Source of the DNA: Halogeometricum sp. S1BR25-6
Lineage (GTDB): Archaea > Halobacteriota > Halobacteria > Halobacteriales > Haloferacaceae
Reading direction: 5' to 3'
DNA: 64,000 bases
Assembly (NCBI RefSeq): GCF_031624495.1
Contig: NZ_JAMQOP010000001.1
Span: forward strand, 248,001 to 312,000
The position numbers and the translations under genes are program-made. The notes beneath the pieces were generated by a model that saw only the letters and a program-made list of their open reading frames with translations, made no database searches and was not told where the DNA came from. Shown here piece after piece: positions 43,923 to 52,627 of this stretch (position 1 is its first letter; each line of letters begins with the position of its first letter).

Positions 43923-45302
43923 GTGAGCGAACCAGAGGCGACGGGCGGCGACGACGGGGCGACGCCCGCGGCGGAGACCGTCGACTCCCCCCGTCGAGCC
44001 CTCGCCATCGTCGTCGGCATCGTGTTCATCGACCTGCTCGGCTTCGGCGTCGTCATCCCCGTCCTCCCGTTCTACGTTCGCAGTTTCGCGGTGAGCGACG
44101 TACTCATCGGGCTGCTCGCCGCGTCGTACTCGCTGATGCAGTTTCTCTTTGCACCCTTACTGGGCCGCCTCTCGGACGCGCGCGGCCGGCGGCCCGTCCT
44201 CATGCTGTCGCTGTTCGGCAACGTCGTCGCGTGGACCGTCTTCGGCCTCGCCGCCGAAGTCGGCCTCCTCCTCGGGACGACGGCCGCGCTGGCGACGCTG
44301 TTTACCTCGCGGATGCTCGCCGGTGCGATGGGCGGCAACATCGCCACCGCGCAGGCGTACATCGCGGACGTGACGGCCCCCGAACGCCGCGCCGCCGCCC
44401 TCGGTTTAGTGGGCGCGGCGTTTGGCCTCGGATTCGTCTTCGGCCCGGCCATCGGCGGCGCCGCCGCCAGCGACGGCGCCGTCGCCGCCGCGGAGTCGGT
44501 GCTTCCGTCGTTCGTCCCGGCGACGCGCTTCTCCCTGCCGAGTTTCGTCGCGGCCGCTCTCAGTCTCGTCGCTCTCGCCGCCACCGCGGCGTTCCTCCCC
44601 GAACCCGACCGGCAGCGCGGGACGGCGGGACGCGCGACGCTCGTCGGTCAGTTCGCTTCGGCCCTGCGCGACCGGTCGCTCCGCGGCCTCGTCGTCGCCT
44701 TCTTCCTCGTCTCCTTGGCGTTCTCCGGGGTGCAGGTCATGTTCATCCCGTACGCCGCCGACCTGTTCGGCTACGACGAGACGCAGACAGCGCTGCTTCT
44801 CACCTACATCGGCGTGCTCGGCGTGCTGAACCAGGGCGTCCTCGTCGGCCGTCTCTCGCGGCGCTACCCCGAGCGCCGCATCGCACTGGCGGGCGCCGTC
44901 CTCCTCGCCGCCGCCCTCGCCGCCATCCCGTTCTCGCATCTCGTCGGCGCGGCCGTCCCGCTGGCGGGCGTCGGCCCGGCGTGGTTCACCGGCCCCGTGG
45001 CGGTGCTCCTGACGGTTCTCGCCTGTCTCTCCGTCGGTAACAGCCTGCTGAACGTCGCGCTGTCGGCGCTCGTCTCGCGCGCCGTGCCGGCGGACAGGCA
45101 GGGCAACGCCTTCGGCGTCACGCAGGGGGCCGGCAGCCTCGGGCGGACCGTCGGCCCGCCGCTGATGGCGGCGCTGTACGTCGTCGTCTACTGGTCGCCG
45201 TTCGTCGCGGGCGCGCTGTTGGCGCTCCCCGTCGTCGCCATCCTCGCCGGGCGTGTCCTCGGCGACGCGACGGCGGCCGCGCCGCCGAGCGGGTCGGAGT
45301 AG
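43923..45302 (+). CDS. MFS transporter (TetA/drug:H+ antiporter type)
   Basis: 459 residues, GTG start, twelve helices. Motif A after helix 2, PLLGRLSDARGRRPVLMLSL, and motif C in helix 5, AAALGLVGAAFGLGFVFGPAIGG, place it with the 12-TM drug:proton antiporters such as TetA. The start has a 25-residue acidic tail. It lies between the priL-linked gene and pcn. Substrate unknown; resistance function is inferred from family only. Confidence 0.88.
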   Translation: MSEPEATGGDDGATPAAETVDSPRRALAIVVGIVFIDLLGFGVVIPVLPFYVRSFAVSDVLIGLLAASYSLMQFLFAPLLGRLSDARGRRPVLMLSLFGNVVAWTVFGLAAEVGLLLGTTAALATLFTSRMLAGAMGGNIATAQAYIADVTAPERRAAALGLVGAAFGLGFVFGPAIGGAAASDGAVAAAESVLPSFVPATRFSLPSFVAAALSLVALAATAAFLPEPDRQRGTAGRATLVGQFASALRDRSLRGLVVAFFLVSLAFSGVQVMFIPYAADLFGYDETQTALLLTYIGVLGVLNQGVLVGRLSRRYPERRIALAGAVLLAAALAAIPFSHLVGAAVPLAGVGPAWFTGPVAVLLTVLACLSVGNSLLNVALSALVSRAVPADRQGNAFGVTQGAGSLGRTVGPPLMAALYVVVYWSPFVAGALLALPVVAILAGRVLGDATAAAPPSGSE

Positions 45303-45439
45303 CGGAGCGTCGCGCGCCCGCGGCCGCTACGGGCGATTGCACCGGGGGTCGAAACGAAGGGGAAACAGGAGGGAGAAGAAAGGTAAAGCGGCGAGAGTGC
45401 GGGCGAGCGCGCGTCGAGCGCTTCGAGGCGGCCGTCCGC

Positions 45440-46183
45440 TCAGTCGCTCTGGATGCGCGGCGCGAGCATGTAGGTGACGTTGCCCTGCCCCTCGGCGATG
45501 CGGTAGTGGAGCTTCACGGGGAACTCCTCGCCCAGTTCCATGGTGACCTCGGCGTCCTTCGGGATGGCCTTGTTCATGTCCTTCAGGTAGTCCAGGGAGA
45601 ACAGCGAGTCGGCCGTCCCCGAGGTGAGGTCGATGAGGTCCTCGGCGTCGAGTTGGAAGTCCACGTCGTCGGTGTCGCCCTGCGCCTGGATGTGGAACGC
45701 CTCCTCCTCGTCGTCGACGCGGAGGCGGACGTGGTCGGAGACCATGTCGGCGGCCTTGATACCGCGGTCGAGTTGCGCGCCTTCGAGGACGATTTCGGCG
45801 GCGAGGTCGAGGTCCGGGATGTCGGGTTCCTGCCGGATGGAGTCGGGGTCGATGAGCGCCAGCGTCGAGGTGAGTCCGTCGATGCGAATCTGCAGTTTCC
45901 GCGTCTCCTCGTCGAGTTCGAGTTCGACCAACTGGTCGGAGTTCGCCATGCCGACGAAGTCTTCGAGTTTCGAGAGGTTGACGCCGATGACGCCGCCGTC
46001 GGCCTCGTAGGACTCGAACGAGGCGGCGTCAAGCGTCAGGTCGACCATGCCGACGTTCGCGGGGTCGACCGCCCGAATCGAGAGGTCGTCCTCGTTCAGT
46101 CGGATCTTACACTCGTCGACGAGCACGCTCACCGAATCCAGCGCGTCCCGGAGCGTGGAGGCGCTCACGATGGCCTTGAACAT
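45440..46183 (-). CDS. pcn: DNA sliding clamp PCNA
   Basis: 247 residues: [51 protein letters not shown], then the interdomain connector [15 protein letters not shown] and the end [27 protein letters not shown]. The usual acidic surface of halophilic PCNA is clear. It forms a ring that tethers polymerases and other factors. RfcC of this window is part of its loader. Confidence 0.97.
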   Translation of the reverse strand: MFKAIVSASTLRDALDSVSVLVDECKIRLNEDDLSIRAVDPANVGMVDLTLDAASFESYEADGGVIGVNLSKLEDFVGMANSDQLVELELDEETRKLQIRIDGLTSTLALIDPDSIRQEPDIPDLDLAAEIVLEGAQLDRGIKAADMVSDHVRLRVDDEEEAFHIQAQGDTDDVDFQLDAEDLIDLTSGTADSLFSLDYLKDMNKAIPKDAEVTMELGEEFPVKLHYRIAEGQGNVTYMLAPRIQSD

Positions 46184-46330
46184 GTGGACGCAGCTACGAC
46201 AGCGGGCTTAAAAATACCCTTGATTCGCCCGTTCACTAAGTGTGTTCTCGCACGCCCACGCGAGACCGTGCCTGCCTCTCCGCGCGCCCCGTCCTGTCGC
46301 CGATTCTGTCTGTTCCAGGTGGGAAAACAA

Positions 46331-46350
46331 CTATATGAGTATCTGCTCAT
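46331..46350 (+). promoter_or_regulatory. arsR promoter with overlapping inverted repeat
   Basis: TATA element CTATATG (46331-46337) lies about 27 bases before the ATG at 46361. The inverted repeat ATGAG (46335-46339) / CTCAT (46346-46350) overlaps it. A dimeric ArsR repressor bound there would block TBP, giving arsenic-inducible expression. Confidence 0.5.
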
Positions 46351-46360
46351 CTATTCATAC

Positions 46361-46735
46361 ATGGTGCAAGGCGCGAAGCTAGAGGGCGACGCGGCGGAGG
46401 AAAACGGAGACTGCTGCGGGACGGCGGAACTCGGCCCGGACGGGGCGAGCGACCGCACGGTCGAGCGCGACGTGGAGACGCTGAAAGCGCTCGGGAGCGA
46501 CACCCGCTACCGGGTCGTCAGACTCCTCGCCGCGGCCGACGAGGAACTGTGCGTCTGCGAGATAACGCCGCGGTTCGAGGTGAGCGACAGCGCCGTCAGC
46601 CACGCGCTGTCGGACCTCGCCGAGGCCGGGTTGGTCGCGCGTCGAAAGCAGGGGACGTGGCGGTACTACCGACCGACCGACCGGGCCGCGAAACTCGTCG
46701 ATGCGCTCGACGCCACGCGGGGTGAGGAGCGATGA
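46361..46735 (+). CDS. arsR: ArsR family metalloregulator
   Basis: 124 residues from the ATG at 46361. Winged helix: VETLKALGSDTRYRVVRLLAAADEELCVCEITPRFEVSDSAVSHALSDLAEAGLVARRKQGTWRYYRP. The ELCVCEI motif is the As(III)-binding Cys pair of ArsR; an additional CC pair sits near the start (GDCCGTAEL). It likely represses this operon until arsenite or antimonite binds. Its stop overlaps the arsC start (ATGA). Confidence 0.9.
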   Translation: MVQGAKLEGDAAEENGDCCGTAELGPDGASDRTVERDVETLKALGSDTRYRVVRLLAAADEELCVCEITPRFEVSDSAVSHALSDLAEAGLVARRKQGTWRYYRPTDRAAKLVDALDATRGEER

Positions 46736-47208
46736 GCGACGCCGACCGCGCCGCCCCGCAGGAGGACCCCGTCGACGCCGTCCGCGTCGCCTTCGTCTGC
46801 GTGCAGAACGCGGGTCGGAGTCAGATGTCGGCCGCCTTCGCCGAACGCGAACGCGACCGGCGGGGACTCGAAGACCGCGTGGAGATTCTGACCGGCGGGA
46901 CCCACCCCGCCGACCACGTTCACGACGTCGTCGTCCGACTGATGGACGAGGAGGGGTTCGACCTCTCGGACCGGACTCCCGGAGAGATATCGACCGCGGA
47001 GTTGGAGACGTGCGACTTCGTGGCGACGATGGGGTGTTCGACGCTCGAACTCGATACCTCCGGCGGCGTCGACGTACGCGATTGGGCGCTCGACGACCCC
47101 GACGGCGCCGACGAGGACGACGCGCGGGCGATACGCGACGAAATCGAAGAGCGGGTCGTCGCCCTGTTCGACGAGATAGAGGCGCGGGCCGAGGGGAAGG
47201 GAGCATGA
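46732..47208 (+). CDS. arsC: Arsenate reductase (low-molecular-weight phosphatase type)
   Basis: 158 residues. VAFVCVQNAGRSQMSAAFAER is the CX5RS phosphate-binding loop with the nucleophilic Cys; CDFVATMGCSTLELD supplies the Cys that continues the disulfide relay, and VRDWALDDPDG the acid Asp loop. It reduces arsenate to arsenite. Coupled by overlaps to arsR and arsM on each side. Confidence 0.9.
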   Translation: MSDADRAAPQEDPVDAVRVAFVCVQNAGRSQMSAAFAERERDRRGLEDRVEILTGGTHPADHVHDVVVRLMDEEGFDLSDRTPGEISTAELETCDFVATMGCSTLELDTSGGVDVRDWALDDPDGADEDDARAIRDEIEERVVALFDEIEARAEGKGA

Positions 47209-48074
47209 GCGACTCCGAGGACGGCGGGTCGGCGGACGCGCCGACGGATTCTCTCGACCCCGCCGCCCAGCGACGCGCCGTTCGGGAACGCTACGCCCGC
47301 ATCGCCACCGCCGGGTCCGCGTCCGACTCGACTTCGGATTCGACCGCGGACTCGACCGACGACGACGGTGGCTGCTGCGACGCCGACGCGATCGATTCGT
47401 CGCCCGACGACTCGACGGCCCTCGGCTACACCGACGACGACGTGGCCGCCGTCGCCGACGGCGCGGACCTCGGACTCGGGTGCGGCAACCCGAACGCCAT
47501 CGCCGCCCTCGAACCCGGCGAGACGGTGCTTGACCTCGGGTCCGGCGCCGGGTTCGACTGCTTTCTCGCCGCCCGCGAGGTGGGCGAATCCGGGCGCGTC
47601 GTCGGCGTCGACATGACGCCCGAGATGGTCGAGAAAGCCCGCGCGAACGTCCGGAAGAACGACGCGACGAACGTCGAGTTCCGCCTCGGCGAGATAGAGA
47701 ACCTCCCCGTGGCCGACGGGTCCGTCGACGTGGTCATCTCGAACTGCGTTATCAACCTCTCGCCGGACAAGCCGCGGGTGTTCCGCGAGGCGTACCGGGC
47801 GCTCCGCCCCGGCGGGCGACTCGCCGTCTCCGACGTGGTGCTGACCGCGTCGCTTCCCGACGACGTCCGCCACGACCCCGACTCCGTGGCCGCCTGCGTC
47901 GCCGGCGCGTCGACCGTCGAGGAGGTGGAGGAGATGCTGACCGAGGCGGGATTCGAGGACGTAGATATATCCCCGAAAGAGGAGAGCGCCGAGTTCATCG
48001 GCGAGTGGGACGACTCGCTCCCCCTGGAGGAGTACGTCGTCTCCGCGACCATCGAGGCGAGAAAGCCCGCGTAG
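47205..48074 (+). CDS. arsM: Arsenite S-adenosylmethionine methyltransferase
   Basis: 289 residues. SAM-binding TVLDLGSGAGFDCFLAAREVG and VVGVDMTPEMVEKARAN, with arsenite-binding Cys residues in GGCCDADAI, LGLGCGNP, ISNCVINLSPDK and AACVAGA. It turns arsenite into methylated arsenicals. An N-terminal Ser/Asp-rich insert (SASDSTSDSTADSTDDDGG) is lineage-specific. No efflux pump (ArsB/Acr3) follows, so methylation would be the exit route. Confidence 0.9.
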   Translation: MSDSEDGGSADAPTDSLDPAAQRRAVRERYARIATAGSASDSTSDSTADSTDDDGGCCDADAIDSSPDDSTALGYTDDDVAAVADGADLGLGCGNPNAIAALEPGETVLDLGSGAGFDCFLAAREVGESGRVVGVDMTPEMVEKARANVRKNDATNVEFRLGEIENLPVADGSVDVVISNCVINLSPDKPRVFREAYRALRPGGRLAVSDVVLTASLPDDVRHDPDSVAACVAGASTVEEVEEMLTEAGFEDVDISPKEESAEFIGEWDDSLPLEEYVVSATIEARKPA

Positions 48075-48193
48075 CGCGCCCGTCGACGCCGGTCGGTTCT
48101 CACTCGCCGACGCGACCCCGTGAACTCCCGTCGCACGCGCGTTCCATCCCGCTACCCCTATCTGTCTGAACCGAGTAGAGCCGACAATTGACC

Positions 48194-48967
48194 ATGGCCC
48201 GAAAGGACCACTACTACAACAAAGCGAAACAGGAGGGCTACCGCACCCGTTCGGCGTACAAACTGCAGCAGTTGGACGAGGAGACGGGGCTGTTCGGCCC
48301 CGGCAACACCGTCGTGGACCTCGGGGCCGCCCCCGGCGGGTGGCTCCAAGTCGCCGCCGAGGCCGTCGGCGACCGCGGGACCGTCGTCGGCGTCGACTTC
48401 CAGCGCATCCGCGACCTCGACGCCGACAACGTCGAGACTATCAAGGGCGACATGACCGAGGAGGGGACGAAGGAGCGACTCCGCGAGCGAATCGGCGCGG
48501 AGGGCGCGGACGTCGTCATCTCGGACATGGCGCCGAACATGACCGGCGAGTACTCGCTGGACCACGCTCGCTCCATCCACCTCGCCCGGCAAGCGTTCGA
48601 GGTGGCGCTGGACCTCCTCCCCGCCGGCGGCGACTTCGCTGTGAAGGTGTTCGACGGGCAGGACCTCGCGGACTTTCGCGCCGACATGGAGGAGGAGTTC
48701 CAGTACGTCCGGTCGGTCCGGCCGGACGCCTCCCGAGACGAGTCCTCCGAGCAGTACTTGGTGGGCAAACACCGCATCACCGCGCCCGTCGCGGAAGGGG
48801 ACGAGTTGGACGTCGTCATCCACGACGTGGGCAGCGAGGGCGACGGCATCGCCAAGGTCGACGGCTACACACTGTTCGTCCCCGGCACCGAGACGGGTCA
48901 GGAGGTCCGGGTGCGCGTCACCGACCGCAAGCCAAACTTCGGGTTCGCCGAGGTCGTCGACGGTTGA
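48194..48967 (+). CDS. rlmE: 23S rRNA (uridine-2'-O)-methyltransferase RlmE with TRAM domain
   Basis: 257 residues. The FtsJ core is complete: YRTRSAYKLQQLDEETGLF (catalytic Lys), VVDLGAAPGGWLQVAAEAVG (SAM site), VISDMAPNMTGEYSLDHARSI (Asp), and GGDFAVKVFDGQD (Lys). After about residue 200 a TRAM domain follows (DVVIHDVGSEGDGIAKVDGYTLFVPGTETGQEVRVRVTDRKPNFGFAEVV), the usual archaeal form that binds RNA. Alone in its transcript. Confidence 0.92.
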   Translation: MARKDHYYNKAKQEGYRTRSAYKLQQLDEETGLFGPGNTVVDLGAAPGGWLQVAAEAVGDRGTVVGVDFQRIRDLDADNVETIKGDMTEEGTKERLRERIGAEGADVVISDMAPNMTGEYSLDHARSIHLARQAFEVALDLLPAGGDFAVKVFDGQDLADFRADMEEEFQYVRSVRPDASRDESSEQYLVGKHRITAPVAEGDELDVVIHDVGSEGDGIAKVDGYTLFVPGTETGQEVRVRVTDRKPNFGFAEVVDG

Positions 48968-48990
48968 ACGGCGACGACGGTCGGTGAACC

Positions 48991-49015
48991 ACGAACGACG
49001 AACGACGAACGACGG
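48991..49015. repeat. 7-bp tandem repeat (ACGAACG)3
   Basis: Three whole units of ACGAACG plus a partial fourth lie 24 bases after the rlmE stop. No gene or known function is attached. Confidence 0.7.
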
Positions 49016-49066
49016 ACGTGCGCCGTCGCTCCTCGCTCTCCCGTCTTCTCCTCGTCTCTGATTCGG

Positions 49067-49216
49067 TTACTCGGACTGCCTCTCGACGACTACGTCGACG
49101 TGGAGGTGAGCCTCGCAACTGCCGCGCCCGCCGCCCCGCCGACATTGGCCCGTACTGATGATGTCCGAGAGGGTCGTGTACGTCCCGCACTCGGGGCATC
49201 GTAGCCCGCTCTCCAT
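49067..49216 (-). CDS. Small zinc-knuckle protein
   Basis: 49 residues from the ATG at 49216 (MESGLRCPECGTYTTLSDII). CPECG and CRRGGGRGSC form a possible zinc ribbon. An ATG 14 codons upstream (49258) is possible, but the added part lacks conservation features. A typical haloarchaeal micro-protein; function unknown. Confidence 0.65.
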   Translation of the reverse strand: MESGLRCPECGTYTTLSDIISTGQCRRGGGRGSCEAHLHVDVVVERQSE

Positions 49217-49323
49217 CGTATCACCTTCCGTCAGGCGAACGCGTTGCTCTCCGTCCATGCGTGTCGTACGATACCGCCCCGCATAAGAGGGTTAGTCTCG
49301 CCGCTGACCGGTCAGAACCCGTG

Positions 49324-50043
49324 TCACTCCAGCGCCCACGGGTCCCGTTCGTCGGGACGGCCGCCGCCGAGGGCGGCGACGACGCCGTAGACGAACGGCG
49401 TGTCGACGACGGCGATGAGCAGTTTCAGGAGGTACTGCCCGACCATGAGCGAGAGGAGGGCGCTCCACGGGAGGGCGTCGCCGATGCCGAGCACCCGCGG
49501 CGCGACGGAGAAGGCGACGAGGACGAAGATGACCGTATCGATGGCCTGACTGGTCGACGTCGAGGCGATGTTGCGGAGCCACAGGTGGTCCCGTCCGGTC
49601 GCCGCGCGGATGCGGTGGAAGACGACCACGTCCCAGTTCTGGCTCACGAGGTAGGCGAGGAGGCTCCCGGCGACGACGTTCGTCCCGGAGGCGAGGACGG
49701 TGCGGAACTGCCCGGCGAACTCCGGGTCGGCGGCCGGCAGGAGGATGGTGACCCACACCAACGCGAGGAGAACGAAGTTCATCGCGAAGCCGACGTTGAC
49801 CATCACCTGCGTCGACCGGCGGCCGTACAGTTCAGAGTAGCAGTCCGAGGCGAAGAAGGTGAGCGCGTACGCCACCGCCGCGCCCGGCATGAGCACCATC
49901 GCGCCGACGATGGGGAGCGTTCCGAGAGCCTCGGGAACGGGCACGGCGAGCAGTTTCGACGCCGTGAGTTGCGCCGTCGTCAGCGCGGTGACGAACAGGG
50001 CGAGGAGGACCACCTGCCCGGTTTCGAGTCCCCGCTCACTCAT
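49324..50043 (-). CDS. Queuosine precursor transporter (YhhQ/DUF165)
   Basis: 239 residues, six helices. Motifs LTTAQLTASKLLAVP, SDCYSELYGRRSTQVMVNVGF, GSLLAYLVSQNWDVVVFHRIR and LWLRNIASTSTSQAIDTVIFVLVAF are those of the QPTR family, which imports 7-deazaguanine precursors. In archaea these feed archaeosine in tRNA. Its ATG lies within the last codons of the RHH gene (8-bp overlap), so the two are one unit. Confidence 0.9.
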   Translation of the reverse strand: MSERGLETGQVVLLALFVTALTTAQLTASKLLAVPVPEALGTLPIVGAMVLMPGAAVAYALTFFASDCYSELYGRRSTQVMVNVGFAMNFVLLALVWVTILLPAADPEFAGQFRTVLASGTNVVAGSLLAYLVSQNWDVVVFHRIRAATGRDHLWLRNIASTSTSQAIDTVIFVLVAFSVAPRVLGIGDALPWSALLSLMVGQYLLKLLIAVVDTPFVYGVVAALGGGRPDERDPWALE

Positions 50044-50209
50044 CGTCGATTCGGTCGTGTCGGGCGTCTATCTCGTCGAGCAGATCGAGCGTCTTGCGGA
50101 CGGACGCGCGGATGGCGTCGCTGCGGTTGACGAACTTCTTGTCGTCGCCTACGTGTTCGTCTAAGTCGGCCAGGAGTTCGTCGGGTATCTCGACGCTTAT
50201 CTTGGACAT
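50036..50209 (-). CDS. Ribbon-helix-helix (CopG-like) protein
   Basis: 57 residues from the ATG at 50209: MSKISVEIPDELLADLDEHV, GDDKKFVNRSDAIRASVRKT, LDLLDEIDARHDRIDDE. The beta strand SKISVEIPDEL and the helix pair with NRSDAIRASVRK are classic RHH. It could regulate the downstream transporter gene. The frame was below the usual ORF length but its codon use and overlap with the next gene support it. Confidence 0.85.
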   Translation of the reverse strand: MSKISVEIPDELLADLDEHVGDDKKFVNRSDAIRASVRKTLDLLDEIDARHDRIDDE

Positions 50210-50311
50210 ACTCGTGGATTCTCAGGCGCATATTTACCGCTTTTCAATGGCCTGTCGGCCGGGCGACACCCGCCGCTCGGGCGGATTCTGAGACGACCTC
50301 CCTTCGTCGCC

Positions 50312-52504
50312 TCAGGTCGCCCGGGCGGGCGCGAGGTTGCGCCGGCCGCCGAGGGTGACGACGAACAGGAGGCCGAGTCCGATACCGTAGGCGGCCATCA
50401 GCGGAATCGTGACGAGGAACATCGTCAGGATGCCGGCGGGCGTGAACACCGCGGCGAACGCGAGGACGCCGACGGTCACCTCGCGCCAGCGACCGCGGAG
50501 TGACTGATAGGTGACGCCCGACCCGTTGAGCAGCAACAGCAGGATGGGGATGTCGGCGAGGAGGCCGATACCGCCCGTCGTGAAGAAGATGAGCCAGAAG
50601 AAGTCGGTGATGCGGTAGGAGATGATCATGTTCGACTGCACCGCGTCGTTGACCAGCCACGAGATGACCGCGGGGGCGACGTAGAAGTAGCCGAAGACGA
50701 ACCCGCCGAGCAGACCGCCGACGAGCGACCCCGTCCAGAGGAACACCGTGCGGCGGCGACGGCGGACGATGTTTCGCTCGCGCAGGGCGGGCCACGCGAA
50801 GAACGCCACGAGGGGGAGCGTGACGACGGCGCCGACGAGCACCGAGAACTTCACCATGAACAACAGCGCCTCCATCGGGTGGAGGGCGACGACGTTCAGC
50901 ACCTCGTCTGGCGTCACCTGCGCGGGGAGTCGGCTGAGGAACTGCTCGTAGACGACCCGCAGACCGCCGACGTACAGCGCCGTGAACGCCAGCGCCATCG
51001 TCGTCATGAACACGCCGACGATCCAGAACGTCTTCGAGGTGAGCGACTCGACGATGAACGAGATGTCCTTGTAGTAGCCGCCGATGTCGTCCTCGTCGGT
51101 TTCGCCGTCGGTGAGTCCCTCGAACAGCGTCCCGCCGGCGCGCGTCGCCCGGTCTTCGAGTTCGCCGGGTTCGTCTCCGTCTCCGGTTTCGGTCCCGTCT
51201 CCGCTCTGCCCGTCGGCCTCGCGCGCCGCCTCGGCCTCGTCGAACCGGTCGAGGACGGCCTGCGCCCGTTCGTTGTCACCCTCGTCGAGGGCGTCGCCCG
51301 CTATCGCCATCGCCTCCTCCTCGCTCAGGTCGGCGAACGCCTCGGGGGGCGCCGCGCGGACGCCCGCCGTGTCCAGTTCGGAGACGTCGATGCTGCCCGG
51401 GTCGCCGACGCCGCGTTCGAGCGGCCCGACAGACTCCTCTAAATCCTTGTAGACGGCGTAGCAGACGCCGAGACCGAGGAAGACGAGGCCGCCGAGAACC
51501 GACAGGAGGAGGAGGACGCTCTGGGCCGGGAGACCGAACGTCCCCTCGAGCGCGGGAACCTGGTAGTCGCTCCCGGCGAGGCGGAGTGCGCTGTCGACGG
51601 CCGCGGGACCGCCGACGGTGTAGAACAGGTAGACGGCCGCGCCGCCGAGGACGCCCACGCCGGCGACGACGTTCCAGCGCTTCGAGACGCCGGCGCGTAC
51701 GTCGATTCGCTCGCTCCCGCGCCGCGCCGTGACGAGCACCTTCGAGAGATACAGGCTGAACCCGTACAGCGTCAGCACCGGAATCGCCCACAGAATCTGG
51801 GTGAACGGCTCCGGCGGCGTGAACAGCGCGCCGGCGAGGAAGATGGCGACGACGGCGTAGCGCCACTGGTCGCGGAACGTCTCGTAGGGGACGATTTCGG
51901 TGTACGACAGCAGCGTCATCACCAGCGGCAGTTGGCTCGCCAGCCCGAACGAGACGGTGAGCAGGAACATGAACTGCGCCCACTTGACGATGGAGTAGGT
52001 GGGCGCGAAGCCGATGTTCACGGTGCTCTGCGCGAGGAACGCGAAGGTGATGGGGAAGAAGAAGAGATAGCCGTAAGCGACGCCGAGGGCGAACAGCGCG
52101 ACCATCCCGCCGACGACGAGCGCGAGTTTCCACCGCGGAACGGGCGATTCCGGCCAGTAGCCGCGCTCTCTGAGCGCGTCGCGCGAGAAGTAGATGAACA
52201 CGGGCGCGGCGACGATGAGACCGGTCACCAGTCCGATCTTCGCCTGGAGGAGGACCACGTCGAACGGCGTCTGAGCGATGATCTGCACCTCCTCGCTGAT
52301 GGTCTGCTGCATGTTCTGACGCGTGATGGCCTTCAGAAAGCCCCAGACGTACAGCCGAAGCGCGTAGAACGTGCCGAGGAATCCGACGAGAAAGACGATA
52401 AAGACCTTCTGGAGGTCCTTCTGCGCCGCGCGGAGCATCGCCCCCGCGGTCTCTCGACCCTCGTCGAGTGCGCGGCGAGTATCGCCGTCCAGCGCGCTAG
52501 ACAT
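50312..52504 (-). CDS. tatC2: Fused double TatC (TatCt)
   Basis: 730 residues from the ATG at 52504 (MSSALDGDTRRALDEGRET). Two complete TatC domains: residues about 25-280 (DLQKVFIVFLVGFLGTFYALRLYV, VVLLQAKIGLVTGLIVAAPVFIYFSRDALRERG, FMFLLTVSFGLASQLPLVMTLLSYTEI) and about 490-730 (MALAFTALYVGGLRVVYEQFL, FMVKFSVLVGAVVTLPLVAFFAWPALRERN). An acidic linker of some 110 residues with DDIGGYYKDISFIVESL joins them. This 14-helix form is peculiar to haloarchaea, whose Tat route exports most secreted proteins. Divergent from tatCo. Confidence 0.93.
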   Translation of the reverse strand: MSSALDGDTRRALDEGRETAGAMLRAAQKDLQKVFIVFLVGFLGTFYALRLYVWGFLKAITRQNMQQTISEEVQIIAQTPFDVVLLQAKIGLVTGLIVAAPVFIYFSRDALRERGYWPESPVPRWKLALVVGGMVALFALGVAYGYLFFFPITFAFLAQSTVNIGFAPTYSIVKWAQFMFLLTVSFGLASQLPLVMTLLSYTEIVPYETFRDQWRYAVVAIFLAGALFTPPEPFTQILWAIPVLTLYGFSLYLSKVLVTARRGSERIDVRAGVSKRWNVVAGVGVLGGAAVYLFYTVGGPAAVDSALRLAGSDYQVPALEGTFGLPAQSVLLLLSVLGGLVFLGLGVCYAVYKDLEESVGPLERGVGDPGSIDVSELDTAGVRAAPPEAFADLSEEEAMAIAGDALDEGDNERAQAVLDRFDEAEAAREADGQSGDGTETGDGDEPGELEDRATRAGGTLFEGLTDGETDEDDIGGYYKDISFIVESLTSKTFWIVGVFMTTMALAFTALYVGGLRVVYEQFLSRLPAQVTPDEVLNVVALHPMEALLFMVKFSVLVGAVVTLPLVAFFAWPALRERNIVRRRRRTVFLWTGSLVGGLLGGFVFGYFYVAPAVISWLVNDAVQSNMIISYRITDFFWLIFFTTGGIGLLADIPILLLLLNGSGVTYQSLRGRWREVTVGVLAFAAVFTPAGILTMFLVTIPLMAAYGIGLGLLFVVTLGGRRNLAPARAT

Positions 52505-52627
52505 ACCCGACGAAAGCCCTCTCGCAGTTATCAATCTTTTTCATGCGGTCGCGCGGGCGACCGCGTCCTTCTCGCGACGCGGCTATCCGGAAAGGCCTAT
52601 AAGAACCGGGAAGTGAATCTCTGGTGA

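Noticed and set aside
45346-45368. GAAACGAAGGGGAAAC near pcn resembling part of a haloarchaeal origin box
   Set aside because: Only a partial match, single copy, no inverted partner and no AT-rich unwinding region, so not called an origin.
48991-49015. Short tandem repeat considered as CRISPR start
   Set aside because: Units are 7 bp without spacers and no cas gene is present; it is a simple repeat.
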